Counted from the stretch's first letter, positions 8,679-18,523 are shown. The stretch is 41,850 bases of DNA from Corynebacterium sp. HMSC29G08 (GCF_001806875.1 NZ_KV786198.1:1-41850); one strand, 5' to 3'. Notes: generated by a model not told the origin, from the sequence alone. Translations and numbers: made by a program.

Positions 8679-9615
8679 TACAGCAACCCTGCTTTTCATC
8701 GCAGTGGCCGGATTTGCGGCGCAGCTTGTGGATGGCGGGCTGGGCATGGGCTTCGGCGCCACCTCCACCACGATTTTGATCATGCTCGCCGGGCTGACAC
8801 CGGCAGCGGCGTCGGCGGTGGTGCACACCGCGGAGCTAGGCACGACCTTGGTCTCTGGTGTGGCGCACTGGCGTTTCGGCAACGTGGACTGGCGCACCGT
8901 GGCCGCCGTTGGCATCCCGGGCGCGATCGGATCCTTTACGGGGGCGCTGCTGTTGTCCTCCTTATCTATGGAACATGCGCGGCCGGTGATGTCGTTGGTC
9001 CTTGCGGCGATTGGCTTCAACTTGATGTTCCGCTTCGCCCGCGGCCTGACGCGACGCAAGCTTTCGCCGAAGCCGCACTCTAAGGGTTTCCTCGCCGCGT
9101 TGGGCCTGACTGGCGGGTTTATCGACGCCACCGGTGGCGGCGGCTGGGGACCTGTAACCACATCCACCTTGCTTTCCGCGGGCCGTAGTGAGCCGCGACG
9201 CATCGTGGGAACCGTCAACACCGCCGAATTCCTTGTCACAGCGGCTGCCACCGCAGGCTTTGTAGTGGGTATGTGGAACCAATTGCTGGCTAACCTCGCT
9301 GCGGTGGTGGCGCTGTTGATTGGCGGCGTGATTGCCGCACCGATTGCCGCGTGGATGGTGACGCGCATCAACCCGATCATCCTCGGCGGGTTTGTGGGCA
9401 CGTTAATTACAGTGCTGAACCTGCCGGTAGTTCTTGTCGCCGTGGGGCTTGATCAGCAGCTGTGGGTCGTGCGTGTCCTGCTTTTGTGCCTGGGTGCGGT
9501 GCTGTGCTGGCGAGGAGCCGTCAAAGCGCGGGCGAACTCGAAGGCGGCGTCTGTTGCCGAGGGTGCAACACCGCTGGTGGTGGACCCGCCGCAGTGCGTG
9601 GCCGTGGCGGAGTAG
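8671..9615 (+). CDS. cysZ: TauE/SafE family membrane permease (sulfate uptake candidate)
   Basis: 314 residues with about eight hydrophobic segments and the two-repeat TauE/SafE layout: glycine-rich VDGGLGMGFG near residue 20 and IDATGGGGWGP near residue 150, which are equivalent loops. The last gene of the cys operon, overlapping cysY by eight bases with GGAGG just upstream of ATG 8671. The C. glutamicum orthologue is called cysZ and considered a sulfate importer. The family also contains sulfite and sulfonate exporters, so direction of transport is not shown by sequence. Confidence 0.88.
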   Translation: MRSTATLLFIAVAGFAAQLVDGGLGMGFGATSTTILIMLAGLTPAAASAVVHTAELGTTLVSGVAHWRFGNVDWRTVAAVGIPGAIGSFTGALLLSSLSMEHARPVMSLVLAAIGFNLMFRFARGLTRRKLSPKPHSKGFLAALGLTGGFIDATGGGGWGPVTTSTLLSAGRSEPRRIVGTVNTAEFLVTAAATAGFVVGMWNQLLANLAAVVALLIGGVIAAPIAAWMVTRINPIILGGFVGTLITVLNLPVVLVAVGLDQQLWVVRVLLLCLGAVLCWRGAVKARANSKAASVAEGATPLVVDPPQCVAVAE

Positions 9616-9658
9616 GCGCGGCCTCTCTCCTGGCGAGTTTGCAGCTACCTACACCCGG

Positions 9659-10198
9659 CTACCAACGGGCAAACTCCTCAACCAGCGCGGCGTTAAACGC
9701 CGGCAGGTCGTCCGGGGTGCGCGAGGAGATCACGCTTGAGTCAACTACAACTTCCTCATCAACCCAGTTCGCACCAGCGTTGATCAGGTCGGTCTTGACG
9801 TTCTTTACACTCGTCAGCTTCACGCCACGGATCACGTCTGCGTCCGTAAGAATCCAGCCACCGTGGCAGATCACGCCGATCGGCTTGCCTGCATCCTTGA
9901 ACGCCTTGACCAGGGCAACGGCGTCATCGTCCACACGGATGTGGTCGGCGTTGGTGGTGCCGCCGGGAAGGATGAGGGCGTCGAAGTCGTTCACGTTGGC
10001 GTCGCTAGTAAGAAGCTCCACCGCAACCTTCGTGCCGTTCTTGCCTTCGATCTCACCGGACTCGGTGGACACCACGCGGGTGGTGGCGCCGGCGGCCTCG
10101 ACGGCCTCCTTCGGGCTAGTCAGCTCCGAATCCTCGAAACCGTCGGTGGAAAGAATCGCAATCGTCTTATTGTTTAGAGCGTTGTTTAGATCAGCCAT
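9659..10198 (-). CDS. DJ-1/PfpI family protein (protease/glyoxalase/deglycase-like)
   Basis: 179 residues of the single-domain PfpI/YhbO-like group. The nucleophile elbow CHGGW holds Cys111-His112, and the acid conserved in this superfamily appears as Glu22 in GFEDSEL. Members are linked to repair or removal of glyoxal-damaged proteins and to stress survival. ATG 10198 is preferred over GTG 10207 because GGTGGG lies just upstream. It converges on cysZ with a 43-base gap and lies 53 bases from the stop of the upstream AI-2E family gene on the same strand, so the two may share a transcript. Confidence 0.88.
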   Translation of the reverse strand: MADLNNALNNKTIAILSTDGFEDSELTSPKEAVEAAGATTRVVSTESGEIEGKNGTKVAVELLTSDANVNDFDALILPGGTTNADHIRVDDDAVALVKAFKDAGKPIGVICHGGWILTDADVIRGVKLTSVKNVKTDLINAGANWVDEEVVVDSSVISSRTPDDLPAFNAALVEEFARW

Positions 10199-10251
10199 GC
10201 GGCCCACCGTACGTATCTTGTTTGGATCGTGCCGTGATGCTGGTTATCGGG

Positions 10252-11658
10252 TTAGTTTTCTGGCAGGTCCTGATCTAACGGCACCTTGGTAGATCCCAGG
10301 CCTTCCTTCACAGGCACCTTCGGGTTGTCGGCGTGCGCCTTGTCACGCTTGGCCATGCTCATCATGTGGTCACGAATAGCCAGGAAGGACTCCTTGGAAT
10401 CCAGAGTCTGGGTCTGCTGCGTTGCCATAGAGATCTCGTCTGCGGTGATCTCACCGGCGCGCAGGGACACCATCTCGGCCCAGTAGCGGAACCACACCGC
10501 AATAACTGCAGCCACCGGAACTGCCAGGAACGCGCCGATGATGCCGAATCCGGTGCCACCCAGCGCCACCGCCAAAAGCACGATCGCCGCGTGCAGGCCC
10601 ATGGCGCGGGACTGGAGGATTGGCTGTAGAACGTTGCCCTCGATCTGCTGCACAGCAATGATCAAGATGAGTACCAATACCGCGTTGAGGAAACCGTTGG
10701 ACACCAGCGCAACGATCACCGCCAGGGCACCCGCCGTGAACGCGCCGACGATGGGAATGAAGCCACCGAAGAAGGTCAGGACAGCCAGCACCGGCCACAG
10801 CGGTACGCCAAGGACGATCAGGCCGATGCCGATGAAGATGGCATCCACCAGTGACACGATCGCCTGCGTGCGGATGAACCCGGAAAGGGTGTTCCAGGAA
10901 CGCATGCACACCTCGGTCAGGTGCCAGCCTGCGCGTACACCGGTGTATTTGCGCAGCCAGGGGAGGAAGCGGTCGCCGTCCTTAAGGAAGAAGAAAGACA
11001 GGATGAGGGTCAGAGCGAGGGTAGTACCCACCGAGGCAATCGCACCGATGCCAGTAAATACGCCAGAGGCGATTGACGACGCCTGCCCCTGCACCATCCC
11101 AGCAACCTGATCTAAGGCCTCCTGAATCTTGTTCGGGTCGATCAACTCTGAGTCAATGCGGCCGTCCACCCAGTCCAGAATCTGGCGGATACCGGTCTGC
11201 GCCTGGTCATACAGTTGCTTGCCCTGCGTGCGGACGGTCGGTGCCATCGCCGAGAAGATACCGATGATCGCGCCGAAGAAACCGACCAGCACCAGCAACA
11301 CTGACAGCGCCGACGGCACCTTGTGGTCCCTCAGCCACCGCACCGGTGGCCACAACACCGTGCAGAAAATCAGTGCCAGAAGGATTGGCAGCAGGCCCAT
11401 CCAAACGAACTTGAGGAGGTAGAACAGTAAACCCGTAGCAGCAACGACAATAATGAAGCGAAGTGCCCAAGCTGCTGCCGTACGACCGTCGGAGGCAATC
11501 ACTTGCCCACGATCAATCGGTTCGTCAGACATTTCCTGCGCGGCTTCCGCTGGGGTGGGCAGCGTTAGAAATGCGTCCACATCCGGCCCGCTGTCTGGGT
11601 TCTTGTTTCGGTTTTTGGCCTGATCTTTGGCCTGATCCTTTTCGGTCACTTGAAACAT
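10252..11658 (-). CDS. AI-2E family (PerM/YdiK-like) membrane protein
   Basis: 468 residues with about eight transmembrane segments: a pair near residues 65-110, one near 125, then a long extracytoplasmic stretch, and the C-terminal cluster with the conserved GGFIPIVGAF loop. The family was named for AI-2 export, but many members transport other substrates, some as Na+/H+ antiporters, so the substrate is open. The N-terminal ~60 residues are hydrophilic and contain KDQAKDQAK, encoded by a short tandem repeat. The C-terminal ~70 residues are also cytoplasmic and charged. No clear ribosome site precedes ATG 11658; a downstream start is possible. Confidence 0.85.
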   Translation of the reverse strand: MFQVTEKDQAKDQAKNRNKNPDSGPDVDAFLTLPTPAEAAQEMSDEPIDRGQVIASDGRTAAAWALRFIIVVAATGLLFYLLKFVWMGLLPILLALIFCTVLWPPVRWLRDHKVPSALSVLLVLVGFFGAIIGIFSAMAPTVRTQGKQLYDQAQTGIRQILDWVDGRIDSELIDPNKIQEALDQVAGMVQGQASSIASGVFTGIGAIASVGTTLALTLILSFFFLKDGDRFLPWLRKYTGVRAGWHLTEVCMRSWNTLSGFIRTQAIVSLVDAIFIGIGLIVLGVPLWPVLAVLTFFGGFIPIVGAFTAGALAVIVALVSNGFLNAVLVLILIIAVQQIEGNVLQPILQSRAMGLHAAIVLLAVALGGTGFGIIGAFLAVPVAAVIAVWFRYWAEMVSLRAGEITADEISMATQQTQTLDSKESFLAIRDHMMSMAKRDKAHADNPKVPVKEGLGSTKVPLDQDLPEN

Positions 11659-11725
11659 TGTGCCAGACAGGTGCGAACGTGTTAGTTTCCATGAAGTCTT
11701 TGTTGTTTCCCTTACCTAAAGGATA
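11646..11725 (+). promoter_or_regulatory. Upstream element shared with the gene at 15644 (copy 1)
   Basis: The string GCGAACGTGTTAGTTT, then TGAAGTCT, TTGTTTCCCT and AAAGGA, recurs in the same order before the paralogous gene at 15644. GTTAGTTT contains a TANNNT hexamer that could be a -10 box with a ~45-base leader. The upstream edge overlaps the start of the divergent AI-2E gene, so both promoters lie within about 70 bp. Confidence 0.7.
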
Positions 11726-11730
11726 TGTCG

Positions 11731-12966
11731 ATGCGACGTTCCCGTTTTACCGCCGCCACCGTGGCCGCCGCCACCGCCTCCGCGCTTGTAGTTGCAGCTC
11801 CTGCAGCAAATGCCTGGGAGACGAAGTATGACCGAGAATCCAACAAGTGCTCGATCAGCTTCGCCCAGTCTGAGAAAGAGAAGGTCAATGCGGCCTTCAA
11901 ACTGCTGTTCTCCGAGATGGCAAAGCAGACCGACAACGCTGATCTGAAGCTGAGCCTGAACAACGCAGCAAATGACCCATTCTTTGACGCCGATGAGGAC
12001 GTCATCACCATGACACCGGATGAGGCCTTGGAGCGCGGCGGCATTTTCTACGGCGTGGACCTGTTCACGCTGCTGCTGCCGTACGGCATTGATGGCGTGG
12101 TGCAAAACGTTGGCATTGAAAACGTGCTGGACGGCGATCTGCTTGCCCAGGTGCTGAAAGACGTTGATATGGATGCCGTGGTCAAGGAGATTGACTTCGA
12201 GGCAGCCGTTGGCGGCAAGGAGAACCTGCCGGTTGCAGACGTGATGAAGGCGCTGCCGATCAAGGAGATGCTGAACTCATTCAACCTGACGCCAATTCTT
12301 CTGGATCCAGGTTTTCTCGGCGCTATTTTGAAGCCGGAGAAGAACCTGGAGAATCTTCGCATTGGCAACATTGTGGAGAAGCTGACGGCGAACAAGAAGT
12401 TCCAAAACGAGCTGTCCAACACCATCAACCAGGTTGATCTGAACAAGACGTTGGCTGACGTGCTTGAGGCGGCTGACTTAGACCTAAGGGTTGTGATCAA
12501 GAACGTGTTGGCGCAGCCGAAGGTAAAGGACGCGCTGAAGACGGAGCTGAAGAAGGCCAACTTTGATGTTGTGTTGAAGAATCTGTTCTTGGATGAGCAT
12601 GGCCAGCCGGATGTGCAGAAGCTTTTGGGCTACAAGATTTCTGATGTCACGCTTGCGGCTGAGGCTGCGATCCGTTCCGTTGGCCCGCAGGTCGGTGCGC
12701 CGATTCTTACCATGAATGATGCGTTTACCGCTTGCTCGATGCATTCTGACCAGGTTAAGGAGAAGCCCACCGGTTCCACTGTTGGTTCCTCGGGACGCAA
12801 GCAGGGCAGCTCGGAGGATCATGTGAAGGGGTCGGTTGCCTCCGGGTCTTCGCTGGACATGAAGGGCCTGATGGCAGTGGGCATCTTCGGCGTGCTTGCC
12901 ACGCTGCTTGCTACGGGTGTTGCTGGCTTTGCCGCTCGCCCGATCATTGAGAACTTCATGAAGTAG
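11731..12966 (+). CDS. Exported, C-terminally anchored two-cysteine protein (long paralogue)
   Basis: 411 residues; I recognise no named family. A signal peptide ends at APAANA (cleavage after about residue 28). The mature protein has only two cysteines: Cys40 in NKCSISF and Cys335 in AFTACSM. A Ser/Gly-rich linker (345-375), one transmembrane helix (~380-402) and a short tail ending ARPIIENFMK follow. The protein at 15644 shares the signal peptide, Cys40, the EAL-GVD segment (residues 98-110 here), PIL plus the second Cys, the linker and the tail, so they are paralogues. Residues ~115-320 are an insertion of amphipathic leucine-rich helices (VLKDVDMDAVV, VLEAADLDLRVV) absent from the short paralogue. 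ATG 11731 is preferred over 11725: AAAGGA is seven bases away and the N-terminus then aligns with the paralogue. A cell-envelope role is inferred. Confidence 0.85.
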   Translation: MRRSRFTAATVAAATASALVVAAPAANAWETKYDRESNKCSISFAQSEKEKVNAAFKLLFSEMAKQTDNADLKLSLNNAANDPFFDADEDVITMTPDEALERGGIFYGVDLFTLLLPYGIDGVVQNVGIENVLDGDLLAQVLKDVDMDAVVKEIDFEAAVGGKENLPVADVMKALPIKEMLNSFNLTPILLDPGFLGAILKPEKNLENLRIGNIVEKLTANKKFQNELSNTINQVDLNKTLADVLEAADLDLRVVIKNVLAQPKVKDALKTELKKANFDVVLKNLFLDEHGQPDVQKLLGYKISDVTLAAEAAIRSVGPQVGAPILTMNDAFTACSMHSDQVKEKPTGSTVGSSGRKQGSSEDHVKGSVASGSSLDMKGLMAVGIFGVLATLLATGVAGFAARPIIENFMK

Positions 12967-13248
12967 CTCGAATGGCCGGTGTTGCCGGTCGATGCAACGT
13001 GGTCTAGTAGTGCATGCAGCCTGCTAGGCCATATTGTTTTCCATATTGTTTTTCGCCTCAAGCTGAACCCCCGAAGTCTCGACCACACCCTTTGGAAAAG
13101 TTGCACCTGTTTATTGGGGCGGGTGTCGAGGAGTTCTTCTGGGTTGTAGTGTTCTGGCCAGTTGTCGTCTTCTGGGCCGGAGGCGGCGTAGGTCCTGGTC
13201 CGACGTAGGTCTGAGGGTGGCTTCGGGCCTAAACCCCGAACGGAAGAG

Positions 13249-13282
13249 TACGGATAGGCCGTGTTTTGGGTATCTATCCGTA
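13249..13282. repeat. 9-bp perfect inverted repeat (stem-loop candidate)
   Basis: TACGGATAG (13249-13257) and CTATCCGTA (13274-13282) are perfect complements separated by 16 bases. There is no T-run, so it is not a classical terminator; an operator or RNA hairpin is possible. Confidence 0.6.
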
Positions 13283-13330
13283 GTGTTGTATTCGTGGTTT
13301 AGCGAAGAAGGACGCAGGTGGGTGACTTTA

Positions 13331-13363
13331 GGGCCGGTTTAGGGCCGGTTTGGGGCCGGTTTG
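13331..13363. repeat. Three tandem copies of GGGCCGGTTT
   Basis: Three 10-bp copies of GGGCCGGTTT follow each other with single-base spacers. They lie in a region without a credible gene. Function unknown. Confidence 0.6.
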
Positions 13364-13413
13364 AGGGAGGGGGTCAGGAAGTTTGTGGGGTAAGTTGACC
13401 CGCTCATGTTGGA

Positions 13414-13450
13414 GTAAACGTTGCAGGTAAACGTTGCATTCAACGTTGCA
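13414..13450. repeat. Three copies of AACGTTGCA
   Basis: GTAAACGTTGCA occurs twice in direct order and AACGTTGCA a third time within 37 bp. Each contains the palindrome AACGTT. The arrangement is iteron-like, but no replication or regulator gene is adjacent to support that. Confidence 0.55.
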
Positions 13451-13880
13451 GTAGCCATCGCGGAAGCATTGACTTACCGCGCTTATTGCATCGCCTGGTC
13501 GTTGTATGCGAAAGTACGGCTCGCTCACGGTGTACCCCCAATGAATGTGTTGCCTTTGTTTTACACCCTTAATTAGACCCGCCTACCTGTTCTACACGCA
13601 AAGGCTAAACCTGCACATATTGCACTATGTCTGCACGCATATTTGGCAGGCATGGTGGCGGTTGTAGTTGGTATAGGGTCCTATTCCTGCACGTTTTTTC
13701 GTCGAGAAGCAAAAGCCAAATGAATGTTCGAGCCGGACTTGATATTCCCACTTCAATGCATGCTCCTGCCGGGTCAATACGGGCGAGCGAACATTGGGTG
13801 CGTGCCATGAGGCCGCTGGATGGTCGATTTCAATAAAACCGCACAAATGTGGGGGGGTAGAAACGTCGCAAAAATAGATA

Positions 13881-13920
13881 TGTGGACTGCAACTCAATTT
13901 CGATATAGTGTGGCTCACAC
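13881..13920 (+). promoter_or_regulatory. Aldehyde dehydrogenase promoter with inverted repeat
   Basis: TATAGT (13904-13909) is a good -10 hexamer; TGTGGA 17 bases upstream is a weak -35. GTGTG-GCT-CACAC (13908-13920) is a perfect inverted repeat overlapping the -10 and probable start site, as expected for a repressor site. It resembles but does not match the GlxR consensus TGTGA-N6-TCACA. A G-tract (13851-13857) further up is compatible with the loose RamA motif; that is weak. Confidence 0.55.
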
Positions 13921-13960
13921 CACGTTCGTCATTCTCTGTGAGATGTAAAGGAGTTCTTCC

Positions 13961-15481
13961 ATGACCGTTTATCCCAACCCCGGAACCCCGGAATCGAATG
14001 TCAAGTTCCGCAAGCGCTATGAGAACTACATCGGCGGCGACTGGGTCGCCCCGGTGGCGGGAGAATACTTTGACAATGTCACCCCTGTGACCGGAGAGGT
14101 GTTTTGCCAGGTAGCACGTGGCCGTGAGGCAGATATCAACCTGGCTATCGATGCTGCGAAGAAGGCTGCGCCTAAGTGGGGCGTGACTAGCGTGCAGGAA
14201 CGCTCTTTGGTGCTGCTGAAGATCGCTGACCGGATGGAGGAGCACCTCGAAGAGATCGCGGTTGCTGAGACCTGGGAAAATGGCAAGGCGGTTCGTGAAA
14301 CCCTTGCGGCTGATATCCCGTTGGCCATCGACCACTTCCGCTACTACGCGGGTGCGCTCCGCGCGCAGGAGGGCCGCCTCAGCCAGATTGATGATGACAC
14401 GGTGGCGTACCACTTCCACGAGCCGCTTGGTGTGGTGGGACAGATCATTCCGTGGAACTTCCCGCTGCTGATGGCCGCATGGAAGATTGCTCCAGCTCTG
14501 GCGGCGGGCAACGCCATTGTGCTGAAGCCTGCGGAGCAAACGCCGGCGTCCATCCTGTACTTGATGGATCTGGTGGGAGACCTGATCCCGCCGGGTGTGT
14601 TGAACATTGTCAACGGCTACGGCGATGAGGCGGGTGCGGCGCTGTCCGGTTCGGATCGGATTAACAAGATCGCGTTCACCGGCTCCACTGAGGTTGGCAA
14701 GATCATTAACAAGGCAGCGGCTGACAAGATTATTCCGGTCACGCTGGAGCTGGGCGGCAAGTCGCCTTCCCTGTACTTTGCGGACGTCATGGACCGAGAC
14801 GATGACTTTAGGAACAAGGCCATTGAAGGTTTCGCCATGTTTGCGCTGAACCAGGGCGAGGTGTGCACCTGTCCTTCGCGTGCGTTGGTGCATGAGTCCA
14901 TTGCGGATGAGTTCTTGGAGCTCGGCGTTGAGCGCGTCAAGCGCATCAAGACTGGCAACCCGTTGGACACGGATGTGATGATGGGTGCGCAGGCCTCCCA
15001 GGAGCAGATGGACAAGATTAAGTCCTACCTTGAGCTCGGCCCGAAGGAGGGTGCTGAGGTGCTCATTGGTGGTGGGGTGAACACGATCTCGGGTCTGGAA
15101 AACGGTCTGTACATTGAGCCGACAGTGTTTAAGGGCACCAATGACATGCGCGTGTTCCAGGAGGAGATCTTCGGTCCGGTGATGTCAGTGACCACGTTTA
15201 AGGATTACGACGACGCGATCCGTATTGCCAATGACACGGAGTACGGTCTTGGCGCCGGTGTGTGGACTCGTTCCGCAAACACGGCGTACCGCGCTGGCCG
15301 CGCGATCCAAGCTGGTCGTGTGTGGGTGAACCAATATCATCAGTACCCCGCGCACGCAGCCTTCGGTGGCTACAAGAAGTCCGGTATCGGCCGTGAAACC
15401 CACCTGATGATGCTGGCGCACTACCAGCAGACCAAGAACCTGCTGGTTTCCTACTCTGAGAACGAGACTGGCCTGTTCTAG
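13961..15481 (+). CDS. ald: NAD-dependent aldehyde dehydrogenase (acetaldehyde type)
   Basis: 506 residues of the aldehyde dehydrogenase superfamily, oxidising aldehydes such as acetaldehyde to acids with NAD+. The catalytic cysteine is Cys302 in GEVCTCPSR and the general base Glu263 in ELGGKSP; the Rossmann glycine motif FTGSTEVG lies upstream. The length is normal and the C-terminus ([14 protein letters not shown]) is like that of corynebacterial Ald. AAAGGAG lies nine bases before ATG 13961. C. glutamicum ald sits beside dnaK-hspR, as here. With the alcohol dehydrogenase at 27745 it would complete ethanol to acetate oxidation. Confidence 0.94.
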   Translation: MTVYPNPGTPESNVKFRKRYENYIGGDWVAPVAGEYFDNVTPVTGEVFCQVARGREADINLAIDAAKKAAPKWGVTSVQERSLVLLKIADRMEEHLEEIAVAETWENGKAVRETLAADIPLAIDHFRYYAGALRAQEGRLSQIDDDTVAYHFHEPLGVVGQIIPWNFPLLMAAWKIAPALAAGNAIVLKPAEQTPASILYLMDLVGDLIPPGVLNIVNGYGDEAGAALSGSDRINKIAFTGSTEVGKIINKAAADKIIPVTLELGGKSPSLYFADVMDRDDDFRNKAIEGFAMFALNQGEVCTCPSRALVHESIADEFLELGVERVKRIKTGNPLDTDVMMGAQASQEQMDKIKSYLELGPKEGAEVLIGGGVNTISGLENGLYIEPTVFKGTNDMRVFQEEIFGPVMSVTTFKDYDDAIRIANDTEYGLGAGVWTRSANTAYRAGRAIQAGRVWVNQYHQYPAHAAFGGYKKSGIGRETHLMMLAHYQQTKNLLVSYSENETGLF

Positions 15482-15482
15482 T

Positions 15483-15528
15483 TCGGTTGCTGTTGCGTCC
15501 GATCCATAACGGGCACAACAGCAACTGG
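15483..15528 (+). terminator. Stem-loop after ald
   Basis: GTTGCTGTTG (15486-15495) pairs perfectly with CAACAGCAAC (15516-15525) across a 20-base loop, and G-U pairs extend the stem to about 13. It starts just after the ald stop. There is no T-run, so it could be a weak terminator or a 3'-end stabiliser. Confidence 0.5.
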
Positions 15529-15555
15529 CTTGGGGGATGGCTTCGGCCCAACAAA

Positions 15556-15643
15556 TTCACATGTGAAAACCCTGTACTGGCTGACGTGAACGTGTTAGTT
15601 TTCAGTGAAGTCTAGATTGTTTCCCTGACCGAAGGACTCGCTG
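15556..15643 (+). promoter_or_regulatory. Upstream element shared with the gene at 11731 (copy 2), plus a palindrome
   Basis: GTGAACGTGTTAGTTT, GTGAAGTCT, TTGTTTCCCT and GAAGGA occur here in the same order and nearly the same spacing as before the paralogue at 11731. At 15556-15567 lies the perfect 12-bp palindrome TTCACATGTGAA, a plausible transcription-factor site; the first copy has only a degraded equivalent. Confidence 0.7.
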
Positions 15644-16441
15644 ATGCGTATCTCACGTCTTGCCACCACCGCCGTGGCAACTGCCACCGCTACCTCCCTG
15701 ATTGTTGCCGCGCCGCAGGCGCAGGCGTATGAAACTGAGTACAACGCTGACACCAAGCAGTGCACCATCACGTTCACGGATCGGGACAAGGAGCGCGTCA
15801 ACGGTGCATACTCCACACTCTTTTCCCGCCTGGCCGTGCAGGCCCGCGACAGTTTCGAAGGTGAAAAGGCGAAGGAGCGGGCCAAGATCGTGTGGGAGTA
15901 CGGCCAGCGCGAAGATGTGAAGAGGGCAAGCGACCTTCCGAGTCCCCCGGACCTGAAGATCTCCAACGCGCAGACCGCGCTTGCTTTGGGCAGCCAGAAG
16001 GGTAAGTACTGGCGCATGGTCGGCTTCATTAATGCGTCGAAGAAAGAAGTGATCTCTGAGCAGACCATCACGATCAGCCAGAAGGAAGCGCTTGATCAGG
16101 GCCCGCTGTATGGCGTGGACTTCGGATCAGTTGCTGGCGGCGCGATCGGCGACCTCCTGTTCGGCGGCAGCATCGGGAATATCCGCGAGGAGATCATCAA
16201 CTCGGCTAAGGACCACGCGCCAGAGTTTGCTGGGCCGATTTTGTCCTATGGCAAGGCGTTTTCAATGTGTGCCGATGGCAAGTCCGGCAGTGGCATGGTG
16301 GCGGCGGGGAGCTCCATGACAACCAACCAGGTTGTGGGTCTTGGCATCGCCGGTGTGGTGCTTGGGCTCTTGGCCTTGTTCGGTCTGGGTGTTGCTGCGC
16401 GTCCGTTTTTTGACGATGTGATGGCGGGGTTGCAGCGTTAG
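15644..16441 (+). CDS. Exported, C-terminally anchored two-cysteine protein (short paralogue)
   Basis: 265 residues, no named family recognised. Signal peptide ending APQAQA (cleavage after ~28), then Cys40 in TKQCTITF at exactly the same residue number as the paralogue at 11731. A charged helical region rich in Lys, Arg and Glu (~45-95) follows. Shared blocks are ITISQKEALDQGPLYGVDF (142-160) and GPILSYGKAFSMC with Cys209, the only other cysteine. A Gly/Ser linker, a transmembrane helix (~228-250) and a short tail ARPFFDDVM finish it. AAGGA lies upstream of ATG 15644. A disulfide between the two cysteines on the outer face of the membrane is a reasonable inference. Lies between ald and the dnaK promoter. 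Confidence 0.85.
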   Translation: MRISRLATTAVATATATSLIVAAPQAQAYETEYNADTKQCTITFTDRDKERVNGAYSTLFSRLAVQARDSFEGEKAKERAKIVWEYGQREDVKRASDLPSPPDLKISNAQTALALGSQKGKYWRMVGFINASKKEVISEQTITISQKEALDQGPLYGVDFGSVAGGAIGDLLFGGSIGNIREEIINSAKDHAPEFAGPILSYGKAFSMCADGKSGSGMVAAGSSMTTNQVVGLGIAGVVLGLLALFGLGVAARPFFDDVMAGLQR

Positions 16442-16456
16442 GCGTCAGGAAAATAA

Positions 16457-16486
16457 CCTGCTCTGACCCGCTCTGACCTGCTCTAA
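16457..16486. repeat. Three tandem 10-bp units upstream of the dnaK promoter
   Basis: CCTGCTCTGA, CCCGCTCTGA and CCTGCTCTAA run head to tail with about one helical turn per unit, directly upstream of the heat-shock control elements. They could be activator or UP-like contacts, or chance. Confidence 0.5.
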
Positions 16487-16490
16487 TAGA

Positions 16491-16535
16491 AAAAGTTGAG
16501 TCGAGTGGGAACAACTTTTGTGTATGTGCCGTTGT
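16491..16535 (+). promoter_or_regulatory. SigH-type promoter of dnaK overlapped by an inverted repeat
   Basis: GGGAAC (16507-16512), 17 bases, then CGTTGT (16530-16535) matches the SigH consensus GGAA(T/C)-N16-19-CGTT. AAAAGTTG (16491-16498) and CAACTTTT (16512-16519) form a perfect 8-bp inverted repeat across the -35 element. Confidence 0.75.
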
Positions 16536-16539
16536 AAGG

Positions 16540-16560
16540 ATTGAGTGCAACAGACTCAAC
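16540..16560. promoter_or_regulatory. HAIR element (HspR operator) of dnaK
   Basis: TTGAGT-GCAACAG-ACTCAA matches the HspR-associated inverted repeat CTTGAGT-N7-ACTCAAG except at the outermost base of each arm. It follows immediately after the SigH -10. HspR is encoded at the end of this locus. Confidence 0.85.
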
Positions 16561-16577
16561 CCGGCGGGACCATCTGC

Positions 16578-16618
16578 TACAGTGGCTGCCGTGAAGTTGA
16601 GTCGAGGTGCTTCAACTT
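16578..16618 (+). promoter_or_regulatory. Second dnaK promoter candidate and second HspR-like repeat
   Basis: TACAGT (16578-16583) is a possible housekeeping -10. AAGTTGA (16594-16600) and TCAACTT (16612-16618) form a further inverted repeat with an 11-base spacer. The 13-mer AAGTTGAGTCGAG starts this element and also occurs at 16493. Confidence 0.5.
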
Positions 16619-16623
16619 ACTAA

Positions 16624-18504
<1,881 letters not shown>

Positions 18505-18523
18505 GTAAAGGACGCGAGAAGCT

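Larger units (their letters stand above)
12967..13960. other. Nearly gene-free kilobase with several short repeats
   Basis: No open frame here has a credible start, ribosome site and coding character. A minus-strand frame at about 13070-13237 reads as a Pro/Thr/Gln-rich tail without a start codon (PTPPPAQKTTTGQNTTTQ), possibly a remnant of a surface-protein linker or chance. Repeats at 13249-13282, 13331-13363 and 13414-13450 are listed separately. The last ~100 bases are the aldehyde dehydrogenase promoter. The stretch may be a decayed gene region or hold an RNA that I cannot identify. Confidence 0.5.

Noticed and set aside
13249..13450. CRISPR-like or plasmid-origin interpretation of the repeats
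   Set aside because: Repeats are too short and not separated by uniform spacers, and no cas or rep gene is present.
13627..13836. Small plus-strand ORF of 69 codons in the gene-free region
   Set aside because: No ribosome site and no coding character; a minus-strand frame overlaps it equally well.
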